A DNA stretch of 64,000 nt from Bacteroidota bacterium (GCA_030706685.1 JAUZOA010000006.1:52644-116643), one strand, 5' to 3'; counted from the first letter of the stretch, positions 27,376-37,078 are shown. Notes: generated by a model from the letters alone, not told the origin. Numbers and translations are program-made.

Positions 27376-27540
27376 ATGAGTGTAATTATTGTATTACTTA
27401 TCGCGAGCGTATCGGTGGCTTCACTTTTTCTTGCCGCCTTTTTATGGGGAGTCCGGTCGGGGCAGTTTGAAGATGACTATTCTCCTTCCTCCCGCATTTT
27501 GTTTGATGACAAGCCTTCTTCAACCAACCAATCAATATAA
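27376..27540 (+). CDS. ccoS: cbb3 oxidase assembly protein CcoS
   Basis: This 54-codon gene encodes MSVIIVLLIASVSVASLFLA, one membrane helix, then FLWGVRSGQFEDDYSPS, the CcoS signature (a Gly-Gln-Phe-Asp/Glu-Asp turn after the helix). CcoS helps put cofactors into the oxidase. It sits between ccoI and ccoNO, as in other cco clusters, and is the first gene after the two FNR-type boxes. Confidence 0.9.
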   Translation: MSVIIVLLIASVSVASLFLAAFLWGVRSGQFEDDYSPSSRILFDDKPSSTNQSI

Positions 27541-27562
27541 TTCTTTATAAACAATCCAAATT

Positions 27563-29692
27563 ATGCAAGTAGAGAAATTCTATTATGATAACAAGATCGT
27601 AAAGGCCTTTGGTTTTGCTACTATCATCTTTGGCATAGTAGGCATGCTGGCTGGTTTATGGGTAGCTATCCAGTTCTATTATCCCGAGATCAGTATGAAT
27701 TATGCGCCTACTACTTTTGGCCGCTTGCGCCCATTACATACCAATGCTATCATCTTTGCCTTCGTCGGCAATGCTTCTTTCGCGGGTATTTATTATTCCC
27801 TGCAGCGTTTATGTAAGACCAGGATGTTCAGTGATAAACTGAGCTGGATACATTTCTGGGGATGGCAGGCTATCATTGCCGCCGCCGCTATTACGTTGCT
27901 GCTTGGTAAAACCACCGGTAAAGAATATGCCGAACTGGAATGGCCCATTGATATCGCTATCACATTAGTATGGGTTGTTTTTGGTATCAATATGTTTGGC
28001 ACCATCATTAAAAGAAGGGAGAAACATTTATATGTCGCTATCTGGTTTTATATCGCTACCTGGGTTACAGTTGCCATGCTGCATATTGTGAACTCCATTG
28101 AAATCCCCGTATCCTTTTTGAAAAGCTATAGCTGGTATGCCGGTGTGCAGGATGCATTGGTGCAATGGTGGTACGGACACAACGCCGTAGCCTTTTTTCT
28201 TACCACGCCTGTACTTGGCCTGATGTATTATTTTTTGCCAAAGGCAGCTAACCGCCCTGTCTATTCGTATCGCCTTTCTATCATTCACTTCTGGGCTTTG
28301 ATATTTCTATATATCTGGGCGGGACCTCACCATTTATTATATACCGCATTACCCGACTGGGCACAATCTCTCGGCGTTGTATTTTCCATCATGCTGATCG
28401 CTCCGAGCTGGGGTGGTATGCTGAATGGGTTATTCACGCTGAGAGGCGCCTGGGACAAAGTAAGGGAAGACCCTGTGCTGAAATTCATGGTCGTGGCGAT
28501 TACCTGCTATGGTATGTCCACTTTCGAAGGCCCGATGCTGAGCCTGAAAAGTGTAAATGCCATTTCGCATTTTACCGACTGGACCATCGCCCACGTTCAT
28601 ATCGGTGGTTTAGGATGGAATGGGTTCCTGGCATTTGCCATTCTTTATTACATGATCCCGAAAATGTGGGGCACTAATCTTTATTCAAAGAAATTAGCAA
28701 CTAACCATTTCTGGCTCGGAACGATCGGTATCGTTGTTTATGCGGTACCCATGTACTGGGCGGGTTTTGAACAAAGTCTTTCCTGGAAAGCATTTACCCC
28801 GGAAGGTCAATTGAAATTCACTTTCCTTCAAACCGTCATTAATATCAAACCGCTTTATATACTGCGCAGCATTGGCGGATCACTCTATATTACCGGCGCT
28901 TTCATCATGGTGTACAATCTTTATAAGACCATCCGCCAGGGTTCATTCATTCCCGATGAAGCGGCTGAAGCTGCACCGTTGGTAAAAGAGGCAGGTAAGA
29001 AAAAAGAATACTGGCACAGGATACTGGAAAGAAAACCGGTTACCATGCTGATAGCCAGCCTGATCCTCGTTGCCATTGGTGGTTTGATAGAAATGATCCC
29101 TACTTTCCTGGTGAAATCAAATATTCCCACTATTGCCAGTGTAAAACCTTACACTCCTCTTGAATTGCAGGGCAGGGATATCTATATCCGGGAAGGATGT
29201 TATCTCTGTCATTCCCAGATGATAAGGCCGTTCAGGGATGAAGTGAAGCGTTATGGAGAATATTCCAAGGCCGGTGAATTTGTATATGATCATCCGTTCC
29301 AGTGGGGAAGCAAACGAACAGGCCCCGACCTCGCGAGGGAAGGTGGCAAGCAAACCGATTCATGGCACTATACTCACTTGTATGATCCGCGTTTAATGTC
29401 GCCGGGTTCCATCATGCCGAGATATATATGGCTATTGGATGATGAACTGGATACCGCGTCTACTCCGGCCAAAATACGGGCTATGCGCACACTCGGCGTT
29501 CCCTATCCTGAAGGCTATGATAGAATCGCCAACAAAGACCTTGCGCGCCAGGCTGATTCCATTGCTGCCAACCTGAAGAAGGATAAAATAGAAACCAGCT
29601 CCAACAAAGAAGTAGTAGCATTGATCGCTTACCTGCAGCGTATAGGAAGAGATATTAAAGCGGAGCCTAAACCCATAGCCGAAAACAAATGA
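27563..29692 (+). CDS. ccoNO: cbb3-type cytochrome c oxidase subunits I and II fused (CcoNO)
   Basis: Residues 1-480 are the heme-copper core subunit with its helices and metal-binding His residues: H59 (LRPLHTN), H206 in WYGHNAVAF, H256/H257 in AGPHHLLY, and the later WTIAHVHIGGLGWNG. A membrane helix at about 495-515 then begins the subunit II part, with the c-heme motif CYLCH (C546, C549, H550) and MIRPFRDEVKRYGEYS, the typical CcoO run. Fusion of N and O is the usual form in Bacteroidota. The complex reduces oxygen at low concentration and pumps protons. Confidence 0.96.
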   Translation: MQVEKFYYDNKIVKAFGFATIIFGIVGMLAGLWVAIQFYYPEISMNYAPTTFGRLRPLHTNAIIFAFVGNASFAGIYYSLQRLCKTRMFSDKLSWIHFWGWQAIIAAAAITLLLGKTTGKEYAELEWPIDIAITLVWVVFGINMFGTIIKRREKHLYVAIWFYIATWVTVAMLHIVNSIEIPVSFLKSYSWYAGVQDALVQWWYGHNAVAFFLTTPVLGLMYYFLPKAANRPVYSYRLSIIHFWALIFLYIWAGPHHLLYTALPDWAQSLGVVFSIMLIAPSWGGMLNGLFTLRGAWDKVREDPVLKFMVVAITCYGMSTFEGPMLSLKSVNAISHFTDWTIAHVHIGGLGWNGFLAFAILYYMIPKMWGTNLYSKKLATNHFWLGTIGIVVYAVPMYWAGFEQSLSWKAFTPEGQLKFTFLQTVINIKPLYILRSIGGSLYITGAFIMVYNLYKTIRQGSFIPDEAAEAAPLVKEAGKKKEYWHRILERKPVTMLIASLILVAIGGLIEMIPTFLVKSNIPTIASVKPYTPLELQGRDIYIREGCYLCHSQMIRPFRDEVKRYGEYSKAGEFVYDHPFQWGSKRTGPDLAREGGKQTDSWHYTHLYDPRLMSPGSIMPRYIWLLDDELDTASTPAKIRAMRTLGVPYPEGYDRIANKDLARQADSIAANLKKDKIETSSNKEVVALIAYLQRIGRDIKAEPKPIAENK

Positions 29693-29713
29693 TTCATTTT
29701 AAAAACGACTGAC

Positions 29714-29875
29714 ATGAAATTCATTCATTATATAGAGAAAATAGGCGGTGTTGATATTTTCGGTGTCATATCAATGGGCATTTTTGTTTTATTCTTTCTC
29801 GCGATGCTGATATGGGTATTCAGAACGAAAAAGAAATATTTCAATGATATAAGCCGTATACCGCTCGACAATTAA
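29714..29875 (+). CDS. ccoQ: CcoQ-like small cbb3 oxidase subunit
   Basis: This 53-residue protein has one membrane helix (about residues 17-37) and a short charged tail (RTKKKYFNDISRIPLDN). Size, position between ccoNO and ccoP, and the tail fit CcoQ, a small subunit that stabilises the oxidase. The primary sequence of CcoQ is poorly conserved, so the call rests mainly on position. Confidence 0.8.
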   Translation: MKFIHYIEKIGGVDIFGVISMGIFVLFFLAMLIWVFRTKKKYFNDISRIPLDN

Positions 29876-29895
29876 GAACCATTAAAAAAACGAAT

Positions 29896-31116
29896 ATGCT
29901 CCTGTCTTTTTTTAAGAAATCAAAAAACATACTTCGCCCGGCGGGTATATTACTAATGCTTGGTTTTGTTCAACCGGTATGGGCGGCCGGTCCACCGGCC
30001 CCCTCGATCTTCAGCAACCCGTTCGCGCTGACATTAATTATCCTGATGCTGCTGCTGCTGATCATCATTGGTATTCTTGCCAATATCCTGCTGGGAGCCG
30101 CCGATATAAAATTAAGAAAGAGCAAAAAAAATCCCATCGCTCCTATTGCAGGCTTCATGCTGCTCTTCCTGGTAGCAGGCGGTAATTCTTTGCTGGCACA
30201 GAATAATCCTGCCACAACGGTAACGGCAACGGCGGCGGCCAGTTCAATCGGCGGGATGTCGGCCACGGCATTTTATATAATGGCATCTGTTATTTTCCTG
30301 GAACTGATCGTCATCATTGTATTGCTTGTTAATATTAAATTTTTGTTGAAAGCGGAAAAGAAAAAAGCCGTAGTAGTAGAAATCAGCCAGCAAACAGAAG
30401 CAGAAAAAAAACCGGGATTATCCTGGTGGGACAGGTTCAATAAGCTTCGCCCCGTCACGCAGGAGTCAGAACTGGATCTTGGACATGATTACGATGGCAT
30501 ACGCGAATTGAACAATCGTCTCCCGCCCTGGTGGCTATATGGATTTTATCTCACTATCGCGTTTGCGGTCGTTTACCTGTGGCGTTACCATGTTTCCCAT
30601 TCGGCTCCTTTGAGCAAAGAAGAGTTTGAAAATTCAGTAGCAAGAGCCGACCTCGAAGTAAAGGAATACCTGAAAATGAAAGGTGATAATGTGGACGAGA
30701 ATACAGTTACCTTATTGACGGACCCGGCGGATATCGAAGCGGGGAAAGCCATATTTACCAATCCCATGAACTGTGTCACCTGCCACCGCGCAGACGCAGG
30801 AGGTCTTGTTGGCCCCAATCTTACGGATGATTACTGGATCTATGGCGGAAACATCAAAGATCTGTTCAGGACAATCAAATATGGAACGAATAAGGGAATG
30901 AAGAGCTGGAAAGACGACCTGTCTGCCAAACAAATCGCGCAGGTGGCCAGCTATGTGAAATCATTGCATGGTACTAACCCGGCCAATCCCAAAGCCCCGC
31001 AGGGAGAGTTGTATAAAGAAGAAGCGGTAATGAAACCTGCCGCGGACTCCATAAAGGCTTTGAGTGATTCGGTAAAAGCAAAAGACAATAAAGTGGCCAT
31101 GCAGCAGGCAAAATAA
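29896..31116 (+). CDS. ccoP: cbb3 oxidase c-type cytochrome subunit CcoP
   Basis: This 406-residue protein has a signal-peptide-like N-terminus, two or three hydrophobic segments before residue 155, another helix at about 213-232 (WWLYGFYLTIAF, the CcoP run), and one cytochrome c domain with CVTCH (C293, C296, H297) and a later Met ligand region (NKGMKSW). A single heme, in place of the two found in proteobacterial CcoP, is usual for Bacteroidota. The tail is rich in Lys, Ala and Asp. It delivers electrons to CcoNO. Confidence 0.9.
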   Translation: MLLSFFKKSKNILRPAGILLMLGFVQPVWAAGPPAPSIFSNPFALTLIILMLLLLIIIGILANILLGAADIKLRKSKKNPIAPIAGFMLLFLVAGGNSLLAQNNPATTVTATAAASSIGGMSATAFYIMASVIFLELIVIIVLLVNIKFLLKAEKKKAVVVEISQQTEAEKKPGLSWWDRFNKLRPVTQESELDLGHDYDGIRELNNRLPPWWLYGFYLTIAFAVVYLWRYHVSHSAPLSKEEFENSVARADLEVKEYLKMKGDNVDENTVTLLTDPADIEAGKAIFTNPMNCVTCHRADAGGLVGPNLTDDYWIYGGNIKDLFRTIKYGTNKGMKSWKDDLSAKQIAQVASYVKSLHGTNPANPKAPQGELYKEEAVMKPAADSIKALSDSVKAKDNKVAMQQAK

Positions 31117-31127
31117 TTCTTACGGTC

Positions 31128-32573
31128 ATGAGTGAATCAATTACCAATGAAGTTCAAAAGCAGGAAGCCTCCAGCGAGTCTTTTCGCGATCGCCTCGCGA
31201 CCGTCGATGCGAAAGGGAAAAGAAAATGGGTGTATGCCCAAAAGCCTGAAGGTAAATTATATACCGTCCGTACCTGGGTGAGCTGGGGGTTTTTTGCTTT
31301 ATTTTTTTCATTACCCTTTATTACGCTGAATGGAAAACCCTTATTCCTTTTTAATATCCCGGACGCGGAGTTCATCATCTTCGGCAAAATATTCTGGCCG
31401 CAGGATTTTTTCATATTCGGAGTCATGATGCTCACCTTCATTATTTTCATTGTATTATTCACAGCTGCCTTTGGCCGTTTATTCTGCGGGTGGGTTTGCC
31501 CGCAAACGATTTTTATGGAAATGCTGTTCAGGAAAGTGGAGTACCTGATCGAAGGGGATGCTGCCAAACAACGACTGCTCAATAAAGAGCCATGGACAGG
31601 CAAAAAGATCAGGATTAAAATAATCAAGCACGCTGCATTTTTCCTGCTTGCATTTATTATCGCCAACTTTTTTTTGTCGTACATCATCGGTGTAAAGGAG
31701 CTAGGCAAGATCATTCTTGAGCCGGTTAGCCGGCATGTTGCCGGTTTCACCTCCCTTCTCATATTCTCCGGTGTTTTCTATGCGGTGTATGCCTATTTCC
31801 GGGAACAGGCCTGCACAATCGTTTGCCCGTATGGACGTCTGCAAAGTGTGCTGCTCGACAGGAATTCTATGATCGTGGCTTATGATTACAAAAGAGGGGA
31901 GCCAAGAGGAAAATATAAAAAAGAAAAAACTGCGGCTATCCATACAGGGGATTGTATTGATTGTTTTCAATGCGTAAAAGTTTGCCCTACCAATATTGAT
32001 ATCCGCAATGGCACACAAATGGAATGTGTGGGATGCACGGCCTGTATTGATGCCTGCAACAAAATAATGGACGCGATAGGCAAGCCACAGGGTTTGATCC
32101 GCTATGCATCGGAAAACGGTATCGCGGAAAAAAAGAAACTGCGCTATACAGGCAGGATGAAGTTTTATACCGTTTTATTGGTCATATTGGGAAGCCTGCT
32201 GACTGTTTTGCTGGTGACCCGTAAGGATATTGATGGCACTGTCACCCGGGCAACAGGAATGCTGTACCAGGAAAGAGGAACGGATAGCCTGTCCAATCTT
32301 TACAATATCGAGATCCAGAATAAAACGATTAATGAAATACCGCTTCAGTTGAAACTGGAAGGGGATATGGCAGGGGTTGGTAAAATCGAATTGGTCGGTG
32401 AAAAAAACATTCATGTAAAAAAAGAAGGGCAGGGGGCCGGTACATTCTTTATTGTCTTGCCACGCAACGCTGTTAAGTCAAGAAAGGTAAGGCTGCAGGT
32501 GGGATTGTATGAAGGAAACAGGCGGATCACCGGGTTAAAAACAAATTTTATGGGGCCTTTCGGCAGTTTCTAA
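31128..32573 (+). CDS. ccoG: cbb3 oxidase accessory iron-sulphur protein CcoG
   Basis: This 481-residue membrane protein has several N-terminal helices, the run GRLFCGWVCPQTIFMEMLFR, a ferredoxin-type region with C276, C279, C282, C286 and a second cluster (CVGCTACIDAC), and a periplasmic C-terminal beta domain. This is the CcoG/FixG/RdxA layout. The family is linked to copper(II) reduction for oxidase assembly. It lies 11 bases after ccoP. Confidence 0.95.
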   Translation: MSESITNEVQKQEASSESFRDRLATVDAKGKRKWVYAQKPEGKLYTVRTWVSWGFFALFFSLPFITLNGKPLFLFNIPDAEFIIFGKIFWPQDFFIFGVMMLTFIIFIVLFTAAFGRLFCGWVCPQTIFMEMLFRKVEYLIEGDAAKQRLLNKEPWTGKKIRIKIIKHAAFFLLAFIIANFFLSYIIGVKELGKIILEPVSRHVAGFTSLLIFSGVFYAVYAYFREQACTIVCPYGRLQSVLLDRNSMIVAYDYKRGEPRGKYKKEKTAAIHTGDCIDCFQCVKVCPTNIDIRNGTQMECVGCTACIDACNKIMDAIGKPQGLIRYASENGIAEKKKLRYTGRMKFYTVLLVILGSLLTVLLVTRKDIDGTVTRATGMLYQERGTDSLSNLYNIEIQNKTINEIPLQLKLEGDMAGVGKIELVGEKNIHVKKEGQGAGTFFIVLPRNAVKSRKVRLQVGLYEGNRRITGLKTNFMGPFGSF

Positions 32574-32601
32574 AAAATATTAATCATCAATTTGAATAAT
32601 T

Positions 32602-33039
32602 ATGAACTGGGGAAACAGGTTACTGATCGCTTTCATCGTTTTTGGCGCCGGGATGTCTTATCTCGTCTGGCGCTCGATGAACACCAACTATGAAATGGTG
32701 GAAAAGGATTATTATAAAAGCGAACTCCGTTACCAGGAAGTAATAGACGGGTCTAACCGGGCCAATGCGTTAAGCGGCCCCGTTAAACTGGAACAAACAA
32801 ACAACGGACTTGTATTGCAATTACCCGCTGAAATGAAGGGACAGGATATTTCCGGCTCTGTTCTCTTCTATTGCGCGTATGATTCGAAACGGGATAAAAA
32901 CTTCGAGCTAAAAACAGATAGCAGGGGCGCACAGATATTTGAGAAAGGAAAAATAACTCCCGGCAGTTATACGATGAAGATCGGGTGGAACGCGAATGGT
33001 AAATATTATTATACGGAGAGAACGATAACCATTAGCTGA
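32602..33039 (+). CDS. ccoH: FixH-family cbb3 assembly protein
   Basis: This 145-residue protein has one N-terminal helix (about 5-25) and a periplasmic beta domain. MVEKDYYKSELRYQEVID after the helix is the FixH signature. FixH/CcoH is needed for cbb3 oxidase assembly. Its stop codon overlaps the next start by one base (TGATG), so the two proteins are translationally coupled. Confidence 0.9.
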   Translation: MNWGNRLLIAFIVFGAGMSYLVWRSMNTNYEMVEKDYYKSELRYQEVIDGSNRANALSGPVKLEQTNNGLVLQLPAEMKGQDISGSVLFYCAYDSKRDKNFELKTDSRGAQIFEKGKITPGSYTMKIGWNANGKYYYTERTITIS

Positions 33040-33752
33040 TGTTGTGGCCGGTGATCATAGCAGGACTTTCACTGGGAGCTGTCAGCAGCCTGCATTGTGT
33101 GGGGATGTGCGGGCCCCTGGCGCTGGCATTGCCTGTCCATCATTTATCAAAAACACAACAGCTTCTTTCTCTTTTCTTATACCAGGTTGGAAGAGTCATT
33201 ACTTACACTGCATTGGGTTTGGCATTCGGCCTCGCCGGCCGGCAGATCTACCTCGCAGGGTTCCAACAATGGTTTTCTGTCGTCATGGGCATCGTAGTAT
33301 TGCTGCTGGTTATTTTATACTCGGTTTATAAGAAACCATTACAACCTTCCTTCCTTAAAAAATTGTTTGGTTATGTTCAGTCGTTCATGATAAAGGCTTT
33401 TCATTCAAAAAAGAGAAGCAGCGGTTTTATTCTGTTGGGTATGGCCAATGGCTTACTGCCCTGTGGGATGGTATACGTAGCCGTTGCCGGGGCGCTGACA
33501 ACAACAGTTGTTTCTTACAGTGTAGTATTCATGGCCATGTTTGGGGCAGGCACAATGCCGGCAATGATGATCATTGGTTATTTTGGAAGAATGGCCAGTT
33601 TGCCTGTAAGAAATATGTTCCGGCAAAGCATTCCTGTATTTATGACCATCGTGGGTGTTGTTCTGATTCTCAGGGGAATGAATCTCGGCATCCCTTTTAT
33701 CAGCCCTGTACTGCAGCATACTCCCCATGATGCTGTCAGTTGCGGTCACTAA
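33039..33752 (+). CDS. TauE/DsbD-like six-helix membrane protein of the cco cluster
   Basis: This 237-residue protein has about six helices and an N-terminal LHCVGMCGPLALAL motif, as in the cytochrome-biogenesis branch of the sulphite exporter/DsbD_2 group. The paired Cys in HCxxMCGP could carry copper or electrons. Homologues are regularly found at the end of ccoGHIS clusters, so a role in oxidase maturation is likely although the exact reaction is unknown. It is the last gene of the operon and its stop overlaps that of the convergent gene by 3 bases. Confidence 0.85.
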   Translation: MLWPVIIAGLSLGAVSSLHCVGMCGPLALALPVHHLSKTQQLLSLFLYQVGRVITYTALGLAFGLAGRQIYLAGFQQWFSVVMGIVVLLLVILYSVYKKPLQPSFLKKLFGYVQSFMIKAFHSKKRSSGFILLGMANGLLPCGMVYVAVAGALTTTVVSYSVVFMAMFGAGTMPAMMIIGYFGRMASLPVRNMFRQSIPVFMTIVGVVLILRGMNLGIPFISPVLQHTPHDAVSCGH

Positions 33753-33988
33753 AATGAACCAAAGTCCTCTTTTTTCTTATCTGCATAACCCCATTCCTCA
33801 TCCTCCGCAAGTTCTTTGCTGCTGGTTTTGTCCTTTAAAACTGATATAACCATCCAAATAAGAAAGAAGGGAGAAATGAAAAACAAAAAGCCGGTAATCC
33901 GGGGAGGAACATCTAATGCTACGGATACCGAATAGATCAGTAATAACGCTGTAGCTATAAAGACAGGAACAGGTATCCTTCCTTTCAT
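33749..33988 (-). CDS. Small two-helix membrane protein
   Basis: This 79-residue protein has hydrophobic segments at about 6-25 and 31-50 and a charged C-terminal tail (KDKTSSKELAEDEEWGY). No family is recognised. Its end overlaps the end of the TauE/DsbD-like gene on the other strand, so the two transcripts are antisense there. Codon use and the clear membrane/tail split make it likely real. Confidence 0.65.
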   Translation of the reverse strand: MKGRIPVPVFIATALLLIYSVSVALDVPPRITGFLFFISPFFLIWMVISVLKDKTSSKELAEDEEWGYADKKKEDFGSF

Positions 33989-34066
33989 ACAACCTGGTTT
34001 TTATCTGTAAACCTGCAATGAGGCCAATTGTTCAGAGAAGTTACAACTAGTTCGGTAAACTTTATA

Positions 34067-34089
34067 AAAGCCCCTTAGACCCGGGCTTT
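34067..34089 (-). terminator. Terminator of the histidine kinase gene
   Basis: AAAGCCC and GGGCTTT form a 7-bp stem around a 9-base loop, 36 bases after the kinase stop on the minus strand. Read on that strand a TTTTATAAAG tract follows. Confidence 0.55.
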
Positions 34090-34124
34090 AGCCAGGCATA
34101 AAATTTTTGGCAGGGTAATAGTGG

Positions 34125-35681
34125 TTAAACTTCCAGTGCCGGAAGCGTTATAGAAAAAGTAGTGCCCTGGTTAAAACGGCTTTCAACGGAAATCTCCCCT
34201 TTAAGCAGGTCAAGGTATCTTTTAATGATCGGAAGCCCCAAGCCGGTTCCCTGTATATTACTTACGTTCTTGCCGCGAAAGAAAGTGTCGAATAAATAGG
34301 GGAGGTCGCCTTCAGGTATGCCAATACCTTCGTCCCTGACAGTGACCAATAATGAATGATCCTTATTGATGACAGAGATCCAGATGTTTTTATCTTCCCC
34401 GGAAAATTTAGTGGCGTTGGATAAAAGGTTCAACAAAATATTTTTCAGCATTCTTTTATCGGTAATAAAATCTTCACCGCCTTCCCATTCTAATTTTATT
34501 TCCTGTCCTTTCTTCAGCAGGTCCTTCATTTCATCAACGATATCCGCTAAAAAATCTTTTATACTGAATGTGGAGATAGTAATGCTCACCTTTCCTTCTT
34601 CCAGTTTGCCCAGTGAAAGAAAATCTTCCAGTAATTCATTCAGGTAATTCACAGAATCCTTGATACGCCGGATATGTTTCTCTCTTTTTTCATTTTCCCC
34701 GGTGGTAGGGTATTTTGAAATCAGTGATGCGGAAGACAGGATCGTGCTCAGTGGTGTACGGAATTCATGCGAAGCCATGGACACAAAGCGGCTTTTGATC
34801 TCGTTCAATTCCCTTTCTTTATCGAGAGCTTCGCTTAATTCTTTTTGTGATTGTTCCAGTTTCATCAGCGCCTCTCTCAGGATCACTGTTCTTTCTCCTA
34901 CTTTAGCTTCCAGTTCTGTATTTAATTTCCGGATATCATTCGTTACTTTTTCCAGTTCCTTTTTCTGCTTCAGCATATTATTCTCGATCTCTTTCCGTTG
35001 GGTAATATCCACGATAAAAGCGATCACATACGTATTGTTTTGTTGTTTGTAAAAGCTGAGACTTACTTCTACGGGAAAGCTTTCCCCGTTTTTCCGGGTG
35101 CCCTGCAGATCCCTTCCGGCCCCCATTACCCTGTCCTGGGGAGCTCCATGAAACCCACTCCTTAACTGGGGATGATGGCCCCGGTATTTTTGCGGGATCA
35201 GTATTTCAACAGGCTGGCCGGTCAATTCGCCTTTGGGATACCCGAATATCCTTTCCGCGGCAGGATTTGCCAGTACAATGACCCCTTCCCGGTTGGTAAG
35301 TAAAATGCCTTCCGTGGCATTTTCAAAGAGAGAAGTCATATGCGTTTTATCGGACCGCATATTCCTGTATAGGATTTTCATATACAGGACTATTATAGCG
35401 CTGAAAACGACCAGGAGCGTTTTGAAAATTAGCTGTGTGATAGCATTCGCAGAGCTTATATTTTGGGTATTTAAGAAAAACATGATAAGAATAATAGCGA
35501 TACTGCTGGCGGCCAATATGATAGTGACCTGCCTGCCTTCAATAAATGTGGTAAGGAAGATGCCCACTAAGAAACCTCCTGCAATAATGGTAAAGCCGGG
35601 CAGGAAATAGCTCAGACCAATGGTCAGAATGAAAATAATAAAGACAGAAACTTTTGCTTTGCTGCCGGTAAGTCTGAACAT
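34125..35681 (-). CDS. PAS-domain sensor histidine kinase
   Basis: This 518-residue kinase has four N-terminal membrane helices (about 9-105) with very short loops. A PAS domain (about 113-228: TEGILLTNREGVIVLANPAAERIFGY) is followed by a coiled coil (about 230-295), HisKA with phospho-acceptor H305 (ASHEFRTPLS), an N-box (N418/N422), G1 DEGIGIP at 450-456 and G2 GTGLGLP at 478-484. It lacks a receiver domain, so it needs a separate partner. The receiver-CRP fusion at 23650-24711 is the only response regulator in the window and shares the same FNR-box neighbourhood. It lies 62 bases after ric on the same strand and may be transcribed with it. Confidence 0.92.
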   Translation of the reverse strand: MFRLTGSKAKVSVFIIFILTIGLSYFLPGFTIIAGGFLVGIFLTTFIEGRQVTIILAASSIAIILIMFFLNTQNISSANAITQLIFKTLLVVFSAIIVLYMKILYRNMRSDKTHMTSLFENATEGILLTNREGVIVLANPAAERIFGYPKGELTGQPVEILIPQKYRGHHPQLRSGFHGAPQDRVMGAGRDLQGTRKNGESFPVEVSLSFYKQQNNTYVIAFIVDITQRKEIENNMLKQKKELEKVTNDIRKLNTELEAKVGERTVILREALMKLEQSQKELSEALDKERELNEIKSRFVSMASHEFRTPLSTILSSASLISKYPTTGENEKREKHIRRIKDSVNYLNELLEDFLSLGKLEEGKVSITISTFSIKDFLADIVDEMKDLLKKGQEIKLEWEGGEDFITDKRMLKNILLNLLSNATKFSGEDKNIWISVINKDHSLLVTVRDEGIGIPEGDLPYLFDTFFRGKNVSNIQGTGLGLPIIKRYLDLLKGEISVESRFNQGTTFSITLPALEV

Positions 35682-35743
35682 GTACTTGATGAATTTATTA
35701 CCCTGTCCGGGAAATTAGCCCAAATATCGGCAAGGATATGAAT

Positions 35744-36496
35744 TTATTCACTGCGAAGCAGTTCTTTTTCCATAGAGATCGCTTTAGGAAATAAGATATT
35801 ATTTTCCAGGTGGGAATGTTGTACAAGATCATTATCGAGTTCCTCCAGCATAGAAAAGCATACTTTATGCGTAATGCAGGCATTGACGGGAGGCGTATAA
35901 TTTTGCGTCAGTTCACGGACCCGGCGAAGATAATTGCTGACATATTGATGCTCACTGTTCATCATTTCCTCCACTGGTTTGCGCAATGTCCTTACCAGCA
36001 GGGCCGCGTAAGGCTCCCGGTTATCATGCGCATGGGCGATCTGCCGGATATAGGGAAAGATAACCTGCTCTTCATGTTCAAGATGCGGCAACAGGACAAC
36101 CTGCAGGTTTTTAAAACAAATGAACAATTCAGGGAGCTGGGTATATTTTGTTTTATGACTTTCCACAAAGCCTTCCAGTACATTCCGGATCTCCGGCAGG
36201 CTCCTGACAAGATAAACATGGTGGATATTCCTGATATAGTCAATAAGGAAATCAATATCCCAGCTATTAAAATCGAGCATATTCGTCACACGGATATTCC
36301 TGGCCGACTCGCCCAGTTCTTTTTTGACTAATGTGATGTCCAGCCCGCGCATTTCACAGGCAGCTTCTAACGATACCCTGCCGCCGCAACAATATTCGAT
36401 CCCATATTTCCTGAATACAGACGAGGTACGGTAATCTTTCGCAACGATTTCCGTTACCAGGCTCTCATCGCCGATCTCGATTGTAGGTAAAAACAT
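35744..36496 (-). CDS. ric: Di-iron iron-sulphur cluster repair protein RIC/ScdA
   Basis: The N-terminal ScdA domain has YGIEYCCGGRVSLEAAC, with the CC pair of the family. A hemerythrin-like four-helix domain follows with several His (HVYLVRSLPEI, LLPHLEHEEQVIFPYI, NSEHQYVSNYL, QHSHLENNILFPKA), the di-iron ligands. RIC proteins restore iron-sulphur clusters after nitric oxide or oxidative stress. I start at the ATG at 36496; the frame extends upstream only to a GTG. An FNR-type box is centred 46 bases before that ATG, about 42 bases before the start site implied by a TAATTTG box at 36506-36512, a class II activation geometry. Confidence 0.93.
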   Translation of the reverse strand: MFLPTIEIGDESLVTEIVAKDYRTSSVFRKYGIEYCCGGRVSLEAACEMRGLDITLVKKELGESARNIRVTNMLDFNSWDIDFLIDYIRNIHHVYLVRSLPEIRNVLEGFVESHKTKYTQLPELFICFKNLQVVLLPHLEHEEQVIFPYIRQIAHAHDNREPYAALLVRTLRKPVEEMMNSEHQYVSNYLRRVRELTQNYTPPVNACITHKVCFSMLEELDNDLVQHSHLENNILFPKAISMEKELLRSE

Positions 36497-36535
36497 AATT
36501 GGGGGCAAATTAGGGGGAGGCAACAGACACCCCAC

Positions 36536-36549
36536 ATGATTTTAATCAA
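36536..36549. promoter_or_regulatory. FNR-type box before ric
   Basis: Read towards ric, TTGATTAAAATCAT matches TTGATnnnnATCAA with one mismatch, the same mismatch as the ccoI box. The spacing to the probable -7 element (36506-36512) fits activation at about -42. Confidence 0.65.
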
Positions 36550-36601
36550 CCATGTATATGATTTATGTTATAAACTGCCGGAGCAGCACAAAGACAATGA
36601 T

Positions 36602-37078
36602 TCAGTCGGGCAGCATAAAAGTTCTGCCGTTGCTTTTTTCAAAACGCCCCGTTTTATCCTTCAGCTTTACCCGGTAAACGATCCCTTTTATACTGCTGAT
36701 ATCCTGCGGTACAAACGGCCATTGTGGCGAAAGATGCACTGTTTCACTGGAAACCAGCGGCAGGTTCCTTGCAATTAATTTCTCCAATGCCTTTTTCCGC
36801 TCTTCGGGATCTGTCAATTCTTCAAACTCCCCCCATGCGATCACACTTTTCCAGTTGGCCATATCTTCCATGCTGTCGGTTTGGAAACATATTTTGGGGT
36901 TCTGGCGCATAATATTAATTTTCAGACCCTCTTCCGTATGCCCGTAAATATAATCACCATCATACGCGTAGCTGACAGGCACAACATAAGTAATATCATC
37001 ATTATGACAGCCGATACGTCCTATCAGCTGGTTGTTGAGCACCTCTTCAATTTCGCCTGTAGTCAGCTTTCCAAACAT
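36602..37078 (-). CDS. Pyridoxamine 5'-phosphate oxidase-fold flavin-binding protein (Nim-like)
   Basis: This is a 158-residue split-barrel protein of the PPOX/NimA-like group: GRIGCHNDDITYVVPVSYAYDG at the N-terminal strand pair, YGHTEEGLKINIMRQNPKICFQ, then WKSVIAWGEFEEL. Members bind FMN or heme and reduce varied small molecules. The start is placed at the ATG at 37078; the frame continues to a TTG at 37120 but the added part is not needed by the fold. It lies just upstream of ric on the same strand, and a weak FNR-type box at 37145-37158 precedes it. Confidence 0.87.
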   Translation of the reverse strand: MFGKLTTGEIEEVLNNQLIGRIGCHNDDITYVVPVSYAYDGDYIYGHTEEGLKINIMRQNPKICFQTDSMEDMANWKSVIAWGEFEELTDPEERKKALEKLIARNLPLVSSETVHLSPQWPFVPQDISSIKGIVYRVKLKDKTGRFEKSNGRTFMLPD